The notes: generated by a model not told the origin, from the letters alone. Shown: positions 1 to 9,318, counted from the first letter of the stretch. The stretch: 64,000 nucleotides of DNA from Bradyrhizobium sp. dw_78 (GCF_018449525.1 NZ_JAAVUS010000013.1:80865-144864); one strand, 5' to 3'. Translations and numbers: made by a program.

Positions 1-561
1 CAACGGCAATCCGAGGATGGTGAAATGATCGCCTTCAATGCGCTCGAACAAATGTACCCCGAGCCCTTCAAGTTGATAGGCGCCGACGCTGGTCGTAACG
101 CTTTCGCCGGCTTCATCCAGATAGGCGCCGATTTCAGCCTCGGTCAGTGGCCGCATCGTCATCCGTGCAATGGCGACGGTTTCAAACATGATCCTGCCGT
201 CGCACGCGACAGCAATTGCGGAGTATAATTCATGATTCGCTCCCGCCAATGAACGCAACTGGTCCGCTGCCTGCGCGCGACCCGCCGGCTTGGTGAACAG
301 CCGATCCCCGAGCGCCAGGGTTTGATCGGCGCCGACGACGATTCTCCCCGGACGGCGCGAAGCTACTGCCAGGGCCTTCTCCCGCGCCAGCAATGATGCG
401 ACCTTGTCAGGCCGCGAAAGGCGTGAGTCGAGCTGGATCCTTCGCTCATCGATGTCGGCCGGAATCGCATCGAACACAATGCCGGCATTGGCGAGCACCG
501 CCTGCCGCGCACGACTTTGCGAAGCCAGGATCAACGGATATTTTCCGCGCCAGATCGTCAT
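1..561 (-). CDS. maf: Maf-family nucleoside triphosphate pyrophosphatase (3' end outside window)
   Basis: Maf proteins hydrolyse non-canonical or modified nucleoside triphosphates in the cytoplasm and are linked to septum control. The minus strand gives 187 codons from ATG at 561 (MTIWRGKYPLILASQSRARQ) with no stop before the window edge. The N-terminal LASQSRARQ substrate loop and a VVGADQTLALGDRLF segment near residues 92-106 are family hallmarks. The reading still has family similarity at its last residues (FTILGLPL), so only a short C-terminal tail is missing. It starts 10 nt after the ppsR stop on the same strand, so the two are probably co-transcribed. Confidence 0.92.
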   Translation of the reverse strand, partial: MTIWRGKYPLILASQSRARQAVLANAGIVFDAIPADIDERRIQLDSRLSRPDKVASLLAREKALAVASRRPGRIVVGADQTLALGDRLFTKPAGRAQAADQLRSLAGANHELYSAIAVACDGRIMFETVAIARMTMRPLTEAEIGAYLDEAGESVTTSVGAYQLEGLGVHLFERIEGDHFTILGLPL

Positions 562-571
562 CTGCGAAACA

Positions 572-1411
572 TCATTCGGAAAGCTGCTGCCGCTGCCGGT
601 CGGCAAACAATTTCAATATGGCAGCCGCCGTTTCCTCGATCGAGCGCCGTGTCACGTCGAGATGCGCCCAGTTGAATCGGGTACTCAGCCGCCGCGCAAA
701 AGCGACTTCATCGGCAACCGCCTGACGGTCGATATATTCGTCATTGTCGGTATCGGCGCCCATGCTCAACAGCCGGTTCTGCCGGATCTGGATCAGCCGT
801 TCCGGGGTCGCGTGCAGGCTCACCACCAACGGCTTTTTCAGAGCCTCCAATTGATGTGGGACAGCGATGCCCGGCACCAGCGGAACGTTCGCGGTACGGA
901 TGCCGCGGTTGGCCAGATAGATCGAAGTGGGCGTCTTCGAGGTGCGGGAGACGCCGACCAGAACCACGTCGGCCTCTTCCAATCCTTCGACGTGCTGGCC
1001 GTCGTCATGAATCATCGTGTAGTTCAGCGCATCGATCCGCTTGAAATATTCCGCGTTCAGCGTGTGCTGCGCGCCGACCCGGCCGGTGGTCGCAGCACCT
1101 AGATAAGCCTGAAATAGCTGCATCACCGGACCGATGATCGAAAGACTGGGAATATTGATTTCCTTGCACTTGTCCTCCAGCCGCGCGACCAGGTCCTTCT
1201 CCAGTAGTGTGAACAGCACGATACCGGGCGCTTCCTCGATCTCGTTCAGCACGCGATCGAGCTGCTTCTGGCTGCGTACCAGCGGATAGACATGTTCGAC
1301 CGGCGTCACATTGGCATATTGCGCAGCCACCGCGCGCGCGACCGTGATCAGCGTCTCGCCGGTCGAATCGGACACCAGATGAAGGTGAAAATAGTTGCCG
1401 GTCGTGGGCAC
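572..1411 (-). CDS. ppsR: PEP synthase/pyruvate phosphate dikinase regulatory kinase-phosphorylase (DUF299)
   Basis: This family reversibly phosphorylates, ADP-dependently, the catalytic-loop threonine of PEP synthase or pyruvate phosphate dikinase and so sets flux between pyruvate and PEP. The diagnostic N-terminus FHLHLVSDSTGETLITVARA is followed by a P-loop-like region VLVGVSRTSKTPTSIYLA around residues 150-170. A longer frame opens at 1519, but the 36 extra residues look non-conserved; GTG at 1411 (VPTTGNYF) gives 279 aa, the normal size. It lies immediately upstream of maf on the minus strand and faces the putative origin gap, as in other alphaproteobacteria. Confidence 0.9.
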   Translation of the reverse strand: MPTTGNYFHLHLVSDSTGETLITVARAVAAQYANVTPVEHVYPLVRSQKQLDRVLNEIEEAPGIVLFTLLEKDLVARLEDKCKEINIPSLSIIGPVMQLFQAYLGAATTGRVGAQHTLNAEYFKRIDALNYTMIHDDGQHVEGLEEADVVLVGVSRTSKTPTSIYLANRGIRTANVPLVPGIAVPHQLEALKKPLVVSLHATPERLIQIRQNRLLSMGADTDNDEYIDRQAVADEVAFARRLSTRFNWAHLDVTRRSIEETAAAILKLFADRQRQQLSE

Positions 1412-1875
1412 GATGGACCCTGTATATCCTGTGAGTCCTTGTGGAGCTTGGCTGGAAGAATCGGGCGCAGGTCGGAGCGTCAGGGATAACCCGGCTTTTT
1501 CTTCACAGCCCTTCACCAAAGGACAACTTCATTCGATGGTTTGAATGATAGTGGAGTTATGTGGACTTGTCTCTTCATAAGCTGGCCCAAAAAGCAGCAC
1601 AAGCGTTTGAAACAAGTGGCGTTATTCAGGCAGCCAGATGTCTCGCCGGAGTTGTTGATGAATGTGAGCAACGTCTGAAAATCACGGGACAGATTTTTAT
1701 GAGTCAAATCCACGTCCACTTAGACTCAAACCTAAGATTCTAAATTAATTGTTTTAGAAAAGGCCTGCTTGCGGATATGTCTCCGTTCCATGCGGTCAAG
1801 AACACTGAGCCCCGAGTCGGAACATTGAGCTGATCGGGCAGCCACCGCATGCTGATGAAGAAACGAGACCTCGCG
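1412..1875. other. AT-rich gap ppsR-hemJ, candidate chromosomal replication origin
   Basis: This 464-bp space has no convincing gene. Its central part (about 1540-1770) is clearly richer in A+T than the flanks. GTGGA occurs at 1440, 1551 and 1561 in one orientation, and TCCAC at 1709 and 1715 in the other, which could be degenerate DnaA boxes (consensus TTATCCACA). A 7-bp inverted repeat TTCTAAA/TTTAGAA (1738-1744 and 1753-1759) encloses TTAATTGT. In alphaproteobacteria the origin typically lies next to ppsR and hemE. No perfect DnaA box is present, so this is an inference from position and composition. Confidence 0.42.
1738..1759. repeat. 22-bp AT-rich inverted repeat in candidate origin
   Basis: TTCTAAA (1738-1744) and its exact reverse complement TTTAGAA (1753-1759) flank an 8-bp spacer TTAATTGT. 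Just upstream is a smaller inverted pair CTTAG/CTAAG. It could be a regulator site (it contains a TTAA half-site reminiscent of CtrA boxes) or part of an unwinding element. Function is not known. Confidence 0.5.
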
Positions 1876-2298
1876 ATGTATGAGTGGATCAAGGCCCTGC
1901 ATGTCATAGCCGTCATCTCGTGGATGGCCGGCATGCTCTATCTGCCACGGCTGTTCGTGTACCATTGCGAAGCGGAAACCGGGTCCAAACAGTCTGAAAC
2001 CTTCAAGGTGATGGAGCGCCGGCTGCTCAAGTCCATCATCAACCCCGCGATGATCGTGACGTGGCTGGCGGGGCTCTATCTGGCATGGTCCGGTCACTGG
2101 TTTTCGGCCGGATGGCTGCACGGTAAGCTTCTGCTGGTGTTGATTCTTTCGAGCGTACACGGTTTTTTTGCCCGTTGCGTGAAGGATTTCGCCGCCGACC
2201 GTAACAGGCGAAGCCAAAGATTCTATCGGTTTATCAATGAGGTACCGACCTTATTGATGATTTGTATCGTAATCCTCGTGGTCGTAAAGCCATTTTAG
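1876..2298 (+). CDS. hemJ: HemJ protoporphyrinogen IX oxidase (membrane)
   Basis: HemJ oxidises protoporphyrinogen IX to protoporphyrin IX in the inner membrane and is the usual enzyme in bacteria lacking HemY-type or HemG oxidases. The 140-aa product from ATG at 1876 (MYEWIKALHVIAVISWMAG) has about four hydrophobic helices. It shows the family signatures ALHVIAVISWMAGMLYLPRLFVYH at the N-terminus and MVWLAG-like INPAMIVTWLAGLYL in the middle. A frame from 1849 adds nine residues lacking family similarity. hemE, which frequently lies between the origin and hemJ in relatives, is absent here. Confidence 0.93.
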   Translation: MYEWIKALHVIAVISWMAGMLYLPRLFVYHCEAETGSKQSETFKVMERRLLKSIINPAMIVTWLAGLYLAWSGHWFSAGWLHGKLLLVLILSSVHGFFARCVKDFAADRNRRSQRFYRFINEVPTLLMICIVILVVVKPF

Positions 2299-2336
2299 CC
2301 GACACGATCTTCAACAATGCCGGCATCGTTAGCTGC

Positions 2337-2365
2337 TTGCGAAACGCGGACTGGTTTTCTATATT
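2337..2365 (+). promoter_or_regulatory. Candidate sigma-70 promoter of rho
   Basis: TTGCGA at 2337-2342 and TATATT at 2360-2365 are separated by 17 bp, close to the vegetative consensus. They lie about 185 bp upstream of the rho start codon, leaving a long leader. A long leader fits a gene whose product commonly autoregulates its own transcription in the leader. Confidence 0.5.
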
Positions 2366-2551
2366 AGCGAAATCCCACCACACGCAGGCGGATGTGGTCG
2401 CGTTCCGGTATCTTCGCCGGACCGGCCGCCGCATCGGGTTTGAAGCCTCTCCGGCACTTTCCTTGCTCAGACCTGCGGACCATTTGCACGTCCGCTTTTC
2501 CTAAGCCGCCTCGCATCCTTCCCCAAAAAGCTACTCCACAGGACCACCCCA

Positions 2552-3817
<1,266 letters not shown>

Positions 3818-3840
3818 GGCGTCTTGACGGGTTTGAATAG

Positions 3841-3874
3841 GGACGCCCCGGCTCGGCTCGGGCGTCCTTATTTA
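3841..3874 (+). terminator. Rho-independent terminator downstream of rho
   Basis: GGACGCCC (3841-3848) pairs with GGGCGTCC (3860-3867) around a GC-rich loop that can extend the stem, followed by TTATTTAT. It lies 24 nt after the rho stop codon. Confidence 0.8.
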
Positions 3875-3891
3875 TGATTTATGCTGCGATA

Positions 3892-3916
3892 TATGTTGCA
3901 GCATTGCTGCAACATA
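3892..3916. repeat. 25-bp perfect palindrome
   Basis: A 12-nt arm TATGTTGCAGCA (3892-3903), a single central T (3904) and the exact reverse complement TGCTGCAACATA (3905-3916). There is no poly-T tail, so it is more like a protein-binding operator than a terminator. It sits between the rho terminator and the mnmE promoter region. Confidence 0.75.
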
Positions 3917-4057
3917 ACGCGGTGATTCGCCGTTCTAAATTTCGTATAAAATATTGTAATTGTTGGTTATTTTAAATTATTGACCTATTTTATTTTTGGC
4001 CAGCGTCGGAACGCTTCATTTTTCAGAGCCATATAGCGGTGGAAAATGGTGCGCTAT

Positions 4058-4072
4058 TTGTGCAATGCACAA
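4058..4072. repeat. 15-bp palindrome TTGTGCAATGCACAA upstream of mnmE
   Basis: The arms TTGTGCA and TGCACAA are exact reverse complements around a central A. It lies 88 bp before the mnmE start codon, where an operator could act. Confidence 0.6.
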
Positions 4073-4159
4073 TATACGGTTCGGTGCTAACCCTTGATGG
4101 ATGGATGTCCATTATAGCGAATTGCTTTGCCTGTTCTGAAACTCGCGGGCAAATAGGCC

Positions 4160-5521
4160 ATGCATCCTTCGGAACAGACGATCTTTGCACTTTCCTCGGG
4201 CCGGACGCCGAGCGCGATCGCACTCGTGCGCGTGTCCGGGCCGCGGGCCGGAGCCGTCCTCACATCGCTGGCGGGTAAGTTACCGCTGCCACGGGTGGCG
4301 ACCCGGGCTGTGCTGCGCGATTCGGAGGCACAGCCGGTCGACGATGCGGTGGTGCTCTGGTTTCCGGGACCCGCGAGCGCCACTGGCGAGGACGTCGCGG
4401 AATTTCATGTTCATGGCGGGCGAGCGGTGCTGGCTTCATTGTTCGTAGCGCTCTCGGCATTTGACGACGTGCGGGCAGCGGAGCCGGGTGAGTTCACCCG
4501 GCGCGGATTCGAGAACGGCAAACTCGATCTCACCGAGGCGGAAGCGCTCGACGACCTGATTCATGCCGATACCGACCGGCAACGCCGCCAGGCGCTGCGC
4601 CAGTTGAAGGGGTTACTTGGCGACAGAGCGCGCGACTGGCGCGCCCGGATCATCGAGGCCTCGGCGCTGATTGAAGCCGGCATCGACTTTTCCGACGAAG
4701 GCGATGTGCCGGTCGAATTGATTGCGCCGGCGCGGGCAAAGATGAAAACGCTGCTTGGCGAAATCCAGCAAGTCCTTTCGGCGCAAGGCAAGGCTGAACG
4801 CCTGCGCGAAGGGCTTGTGGTTGCGATCGCCGGACCCCCCAATGTCGGCAAGTCGACGCTGATCAACCAGCTGGCGCGGCGTGAAGTGGCGATCGTCTCG
4901 CCCCACGCCGGTACCACGCGTGACGTGATCGAAGTTCAGCTCGATCTCGATGGTTATCCGGTGACGGTGGTCGATACCGCTGGCATTCGCGACACCGACG
5001 ATCCGGTGGAGCAGGAGGGCGTACGGCGGGCGCAAGCACGGGCAGCGGAAGCCGACCTTGTACTATGGCTTTCGGATATGTCCGGCACGAAGCACGGGTA
5101 TGGGGGCGCGACACAGGTATGGATGCTCCGCAACAAGATCGATCTTGAACACCAAAATGCCGATGCGGCCGATTCAAGTGGGTCATTGGCCGAGTTGCAG
5201 CGGGCTGACGGTGAATCGGGGTTTGCGATTTCCGCGAGCCGTGGCGATGGAATCCCGGAGCTGGTTTCGGCCCTGGTGGCTTTTGCCCAGGATTTCTTCG
5301 GAGCCGGTGAGGGTGGGCTGATCACGCGGCAGCGGCAGCGGCAGTTGTTGCAACAGACCGCGGAGTCGCTACGCCGCAGCATTTCTGTCGCAGATACCAG
5401 TGAGGAACTCGCGGCCGAGGAGCTTCGGGTTGCAGCTCAGGCGCTTGGACGGTTACTGGGCCGGGTTGACGTCGAGGACATCCTGGACGTGATCTTCCGG
5501 GAATTCTGTATCGGTAAATAA
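4160..5521 (+). CDS. mnmE: tRNA uridine-5-carboxymethylaminomethyl modification GTPase MnmE (TrmE)
   Basis: MnmE works with MnmG to install the (carboxymethyl)aminomethyl group on wobble U34 of tRNAs reading codons ending in A/G. The 453-aa protein has the N-terminal formyl-THF-binding domain (TIFALSSG.PSAIALVRVSG), a helical domain, and an inserted GTPase domain. The GTPase domain has G1 GPPNVGKST near 223-231, G2 GTTRD, and G3 DTAGIR. It ends in the diagnostic C-terminal FCIGK containing the catalytic Cys. It precedes mnmG by 145 bp, a space holding two parS sites. Confidence 0.97.
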   Translation: MHPSEQTIFALSSGRTPSAIALVRVSGPRAGAVLTSLAGKLPLPRVATRAVLRDSEAQPVDDAVVLWFPGPASATGEDVAEFHVHGGRAVLASLFVALSAFDDVRAAEPGEFTRRGFENGKLDLTEAEALDDLIHADTDRQRRQALRQLKGLLGDRARDWRARIIEASALIEAGIDFSDEGDVPVELIAPARAKMKTLLGEIQQVLSAQGKAERLREGLVVAIAGPPNVGKSTLINQLARREVAIVSPHAGTTRDVIEVQLDLDGYPVTVVDTAGIRDTDDPVEQEGVRRAQARAAEADLVLWLSDMSGTKHGYGGATQVWMLRNKIDLEHQNADAADSSGSLAELQRADGESGFAISASRGDGIPELVSALVAFAQDFFGAGEGGLITRQRQRQLLQQTAESLRRSISVADTSEELAAEELRVAAQALGRLLGRVDVEDILDVIFREFCIGK

Positions 5522-5543
5522 AATGTTTATTTCTGCGGGTTCT

Positions 5544-5559
5544 TGTTTCACGTGAAACA
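5544..5559. promoter_or_regulatory. parS: parS site 1 (ParB-binding centromere)
   Basis: Exact 16-bp palindrome TGTTTCACGTGAAACA, identical to the consensus parS bound by ParB/Spo0J. It lies between mnmE and mnmG, 50 bp from site 2. Confidence 0.95.
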
Positions 5560-5593
5560 GGTTTTTGGCGACGGTGCTTTTCGGACACCAGAT

Positions 5594-5609
5594 TGTTTCA
5601 CGTGAAACA
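5594..5609. promoter_or_regulatory. parS: parS site 2
   Basis: A second exact copy of TGTTTCACGTGAAACA, centre 50 bp from site 1 (close to five helical turns) and 58 bp upstream of the chosen mnmG start. Confidence 0.95.
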
Positions 5610-5666
5610 TCCGGGGCCACCAAGATCCGCTTTCGACTCCGGCTATCTCGGGATAAAGGTCGCGGC

Positions 5667-7544
5667 ATGATCGCCCAGCAAAATTCATTCGATGTGATTG
5701 TGATCGGCGGTGGCCATGCCGGCTGTGAAGCCGCGGCTGCGGCCGCGCGCATGGGCGCTGTCACGGCGCTGGTTACCCATCGATTTGCGACCATTGGTGC
5801 GATGTCCTGCAATCCGGCGATTGGCGGGCTCGGCAAGGGCCATCTGGTTCGCGAAGTCGATGCACTTGACGGGTTGATGGGCCGGGTCGCGGATGCAGGC
5901 GGCATCCAGTTCCGGATGCTCAATCGCCGCAAGGGCCCGGCCGTCCGGGGGCCCCGTGCCCAGGCCGACCGCAGGCTGTATGCTGCGGCGATGCAGGCGG
6001 CCGTCAAGGAGACCGCAAACCTTGGCGTGATCGAAGGCGAAGCCGACGAGTTGATCGTCTCCGGTGGCCGGGTCACCGGCATTCTCTTGGCGGACGGCCG
6101 AGAGCTGAGGGCCGGTGCGGTCGTGATCACGACCGGCACCTTTTTACGCGGCCTGATCCATCTCGGCGAGAAGAACTGGCCAGCCGGGCGCATTGGCGAG
6201 GCGCCGGCGATAGGCCTCTCGGCATCGTTCGAGCGCGCTGGCTTTACCTTGGGCCGGCTGAAGACCGGAACTCCGCCACGGCTTGACGGGACCACGATCG
6301 ACTGGTCTGCGGTCGAAATGCAGCCGGGCGATGATCCCCCGGAGCCATTCTCGGTCATGACCGAGCGGATTACGACGCCGCAAATCCAATGCGGCATCAC
6401 CCGCACCACATCCCCTACCCATGACGTGATCCGGGCCAATGTGCATCGCTCGCCGATGTATTCCGGACAGATCAAGAGCACCGGGCCGCGCTATTGTCCT
6501 TCGATTGAGGACAAGATCGTTCGTTTCGGTGATCGGGATGGCCATCAGATCTTCCTGGAGCCGGAGGGGCTGGACGACAATACGGTCTATCCGAACGGGA
6601 TCTCCACGTCGCTTCCGGAAGACGTGCAGTTGGCGATTCTGGCGACCATTCCCGGGCTGGAGCGGGTCCGCATGGTCCGACCGGGCTACGCCATCGAATA
6701 CGATCACATCGATCCGCGCGAACTCGAACCGACTTTGCAAACCAAGCGCCTGGCGGGGCTGTTCCTGGCCGGGCAGATCAACGGAACCACGGGCTACGAA
6801 GAGGCGGCCGGACAGGGGGTCGTCGCGGGCCTCAACGCGGCGCTGTTTGCCGGGCAGGCCGCACCCATCGTCTTCGACCGCGCCGACGGCTATCTCGGGG
6901 TGATGGTCGACGATCTCGTGACCCGCGGTGTCACCGAGCCATATCGGATGTTTACCTCGCGCGCGGAGTATAGGCTGACCTTGAGGGCGGACAATGCCGA
7001 TCAACGTCTGACCGACAAGGGAATCGCGCTCGGCTGCGTTGGAAGCGCCCGCGCGCTTCGCCACGGGACCAAAATGGCCGCGCTTGATGCAGCGAAGTCA
7101 TTGACGAAGACACTGACGATCACGCCGAATGAAGCCGCCAAGCATGGGATGGCACTGAACCGGGACGGTCATCGCCGGTCGGCATTTGAATTGCTGGCCT
7201 ATCCGGAGGTCGGCTGGAGCGAGCTGCGCGGTATCTGGCCGGAATTGTCGGCCGTTGACCCATCGATCGCAATCCATCTCGAGATCGATGCCAAATACGA
7301 TGTCTATCTGAAGCGCCAGATCGCGGATGTCGATGCCTTCCGGCGCGACGAAGGGCTGCTGCTCACCGATATCGATTACGCGGCCGTGCCTGGGCTCTCC
7401 AACGAAGCCCGCGCAAAGCTGGAGACCGCCCGGCCGCGCACGGTGGGGCAGGCGGGCCGGATCGACGGCATGACACCGGCCGCGCTTGGCATCCTGGCGG
7501 CCTATCTCCGGCGCGAAGCGCGACGCAAGACGGTGACGGCTTAG
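5667..7544 (+). CDS. mnmG: tRNA uridine-5-carboxymethylaminomethyl modification enzyme MnmG (GidA)
   Basis: FAD-dependent partner of MnmE in U34 tRNA modification. The protein begins MIAQQNSFDVIVIGGGHAGCEAA, with the GxGxxG-type FAD-binding motif at residues 13-19. It contains the two family signatures GLGKGHLVREVDALDG and the later TGYEEAAGQG / GINAA-like stretch. From ATG at 5667 it has 625 aa, the usual size. The frame is open back to 5565, but that extension would run across parS site 2 and has no family similarity, so I reject it. It is followed by parS site 3 and rsmG. Confidence 0.96.
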   Translation: MIAQQNSFDVIVIGGGHAGCEAAAAAARMGAVTALVTHRFATIGAMSCNPAIGGLGKGHLVREVDALDGLMGRVADAGGIQFRMLNRRKGPAVRGPRAQADRRLYAAAMQAAVKETANLGVIEGEADELIVSGGRVTGILLADGRELRAGAVVITTGTFLRGLIHLGEKNWPAGRIGEAPAIGLSASFERAGFTLGRLKTGTPPRLDGTTIDWSAVEMQPGDDPPEPFSVMTERITTPQIQCGITRTTSPTHDVIRANVHRSPMYSGQIKSTGPRYCPSIEDKIVRFGDRDGHQIFLEPEGLDDNTVYPNGISTSLPEDVQLAILATIPGLERVRMVRPGYAIEYDHIDPRELEPTLQTKRLAGLFLAGQINGTTGYEEAAGQGVVAGLNAALFAGQAAPIVFDRADGYLGVMVDDLVTRGVTEPYRMFTSRAEYRLTLRADNADQRLTDKGIALGCVGSARALRHGTKMAALDAAKSLTKTLTITPNEAAKHGMALNRDGHRRSAFELLAYPEVGWSELRGIWPELSAVDPSIAIHLEIDAKYDVYLKRQIADVDAFRRDEGLLLTDIDYAAVPGLSNEARAKLETARPRTVGQAGRIDGMTPAALGILAAYLRREARRKTVTA

Positions 7545-7548
7545 AGAT

Positions 7549-7564
7549 TGTTTCACGTGAAACA
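7549..7564. promoter_or_regulatory. parS: parS site 3
   Basis: An exact TGTTTCACGTGAAACA starting 5 nt after the mnmG stop codon. Confidence 0.95.
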
Positions 7565-7654
7565 GAGCCGCACTGTTTAAGCGACTCCAACGACGGCCCG
7601 TTACGAGTCATGATCTTTCAATGATTCGCGAAGGCCTGAGCGCCTCCGGATGCA

Positions 7655-8371
7655 ATGCCGACGAGTGCGATGTCAAAAGCCACACAAGAGAACGCTCCCC
7701 CGGTTTCGCCCGCCGACAAGATAGCGGCACTGGCGCTGACTCCTGTTTCACGTGAAACAGAAGCGCGGCTGAATCGCTATGTCGATCTGCTGTTGCAATG
7801 GCAGGCCAAGACCAATCTGGTTGCGCCATCGACGCTTCCGACGCTTTGGACCCGGCACATCTCCGATTCGCTGCAGCTTCTGTCACTCGCCCCCGACGCC
7901 AGGCAATGGGCCGATTTCGGCAGCGGCGGCGGTTTCCCTGGGATCGTACTCGCTTGCGCTTTGGCCGAAACGCCAGGTGCCACGGTGCATCTCATCGAAC
8001 GCAATGCGAAGAAGGTTGCGTTCTTGCGTGAAGCGTTGCGCGTGACCGGCTCGCCCGGCATCATTCATCTGTCTGATATCGAGGATATTGTGGATAGTAA
8101 CCTTGATCGTATCGATTGCGTGACCGCGCGGGCGCTCGCTCCGTTACATCAACTCATCGGTTTCGCAGAGCCGTTGATAAAACGGGGTGCCAAAGCTCTG
8201 TTTCTCAAGGGTCAAGATGTTGAGTTGGAATTGACCGAAGCCACTAAATATTGGAACATCAACCCGCGTCTTCATTCCAGCCGCACCGGCGGACACGGCT
8301 GGATCGTGGAGCTCGATCACATCGAGCGGCACAATCCGTCCGCCGCCGCAGCATATGGCGTTCAGACATGA
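7655..8371 (+). CDS. rsmG: 16S rRNA (guanine-527-N7)-methyltransferase RsmG (GidB)
   Basis: RsmG methylates N7 of G527 in 16S rRNA using SAM. The 238-aa product has the SAM-binding motif DFGSGGGFPGIVLA near residues 87-100 and the family motifs HISDSLQLL and LIERNAKKVAFLREA. The start could be ATG 7655 or ATG 7670 (MSKATQEN); both fit. The codons for Val-Ser-Arg-Glu-Thr at residues 31-35 are a perfect parS site. Its stop overlaps the parA start (ATGA), indicating translational coupling. Confidence 0.94.
   Translation: MPTSAMSKATQENAPPVSPADKIAALALTPVSRETEARLNRYVDLLLQWQAKTNLVAPSTLPTLWTRHISDSLQLLSLAPDARQWADFGSGGGFPGIVLACALAETPGATVHLIERNAKKVAFLREALRVTGSPGIIHLSDIEDIVDSNLDRIDCVTARALAPLHQLIGFAEPLIKRGAKALFLKGQDVELELTEATKYWNINPRLHSSRTGGHGWIVELDHIERHNPSAAAAYGVQT
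7744..7759. promoter_or_regulatory. parS: parS site 4, inside rsmG coding sequence
   Basis: An exact TGTTTCACGTGAAACA in frame within rsmG, read as (Pro)-Val-Ser-Arg-Glu-Thr. The residues therefore double as a centromere site. Confidence 0.95.
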
Positions 8372-9219
8372 CCGTAATTGATGAAATTTATCAAGAGGAT
8401 AGAGCCCCGAGACCGGCGGGCCATCCACGCATTCTGGCGCTCGCCAATCAAAAGGGCGGGGTCGGAAAGACAACCACGGCGATCAATCTCGGTACGGCAC
8501 TCGCGGCAATTGGCGAGCGCGTGCTGATCGTCGATCTCGATCCGCAGGGCAATGCGTCCACGGGGCTCGGCATCGATCGCCGCACCCGCAACGTCTCGAC
8601 CTATGATGTGCTGATCGGCGAAGCGCCGCTGCGCGATGCGGTGGTATCGACCGCGGTGCCCCGATTGCACATCGCGGCGTCGACCATGGATCTCTCCGGG
8701 CTCGAGCTGGAATTGGGGTCGACGCGCGACCGCGCATTCCGGCTGCGCGATGCGATCGCGGCGCTCAACACCAACGCCGCGGAGAACAATGATTACACCT
8801 ATGTGCTGATCGATTGTCCGCCGTCGCTCAACCTTCTCACCGTCAATGCGATGGCGGCGTCGGATGCGATCCTGGTGCCGTTGCAATGCGAGTTCTTCGC
8901 GCTGGAAGGTCTTTCGCAACTGCTGCAAACCGTGGAGCAGGTGCGCTCCACGCTCAATCCGAATTTGTCGATCCACGGCATCGTGCTGACCATGTTCGAC
9001 TCGCGCAACAATCTGTCGAACCAGGTCGTCGCCGACGTGCGGCAGTTCATGGGCAGCAAAGTCTACAACACCATGATCCCGCGCAACGTGCGGATTTCCG
9101 AAGCGCCGTCCTACGGCAAGCCGGTACTGGTCTATGACCTCAAATGCGTCGGCAGCGAAGCCTATCTCAAGCTCGCGACCGAAGTGATCCAGCGTGAGCG
9201 CGAGCTTCGCACGCATTGA
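8368..9219 (+). CDS. parA: Chromosome partitioning ATPase ParA (Soj)
   Basis: ParA is the DNA-binding ATPase that forms a gradient along which ParB-parS complexes are pulled after replication. From ATG at 8368 the product has 283 aa: a short variable N-terminus, deviant Walker A KGGVGKTTT near residues 30-38, A' motif VDLDPQGNAS, and Walker B YVLIDCPPSLN. The frame runs further upstream to 8251 inside rsmG, but that extension is only the shadow of rsmG. The ATGA overlap with rsmG and nearby parB support one operon. Confidence 0.97.
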   Translation: MTVIDEIYQEDRAPRPAGHPRILALANQKGGVGKTTTAINLGTALAAIGERVLIVDLDPQGNASTGLGIDRRTRNVSTYDVLIGEAPLRDAVVSTAVPRLHIAASTMDLSGLELELGSTRDRAFRLRDAIAALNTNAAENNDYTYVLIDCPPSLNLLTVNAMAASDAILVPLQCEFFALEGLSQLLQTVEQVRSTLNPNLSIHGIVLTMFDSRNNLSNQVVADVRQFMGSKVYNTMIPRNVRISEAPSYGKPVLVYDLKCVGSEAYLKLATEVIQRERELRTH

Positions 9220-9230
9220 GATAGTGGATT

Positions 9231-9318
9231 TGTAGGGTGGGCAAAGCGAATCGTGCCCACCGCAAAGTTCGTGTCGGATCATCGGGGGCATGGCGCGGAG
9301 ATCGCTTTTGCCCACCTG
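9231..9318. repeat. Intergenic inverted-repeat element, 'GGTGGGCAAAGCGA' family
   Basis: GGTGGGCAAAGCGA (9236-9249) and TCGCTTTTGCCCACC (9302-9316) are reverse complements apart from one extra T. GTGGGC/GCCCAC also form a nested hairpin at the left end. It occupies most of the parA-parB space. I recognise this from memory as a dispersed Bradyrhizobium intergenic motif. Confidence 0.7.

Larger units (their letters stand above)
3818..4159. other. AT-rich rho-mnmE intergenic region
   Basis: After the rho terminator this 342-bp space has a strikingly AT-rich core (about 3930-4010, with runs such as TATAAAATATTG and TTTTAAATTATTGACC). It also contains two perfect odd palindromes at 3892-3916 and 4058-4072. 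No gene is supported. The promoter of the mnmE-mnmG-rsmG-parAB cluster must lie here. An alternative view is that it contributes an unwinding element to the nearby origin. Confidence 0.6.

Noticed and set aside
5565..5666. Upstream extension of mnmG across parS site 2
   Set aside because: The family N-terminus begins at 5667; the extra residues come from the parS palindrome and lack similarity.
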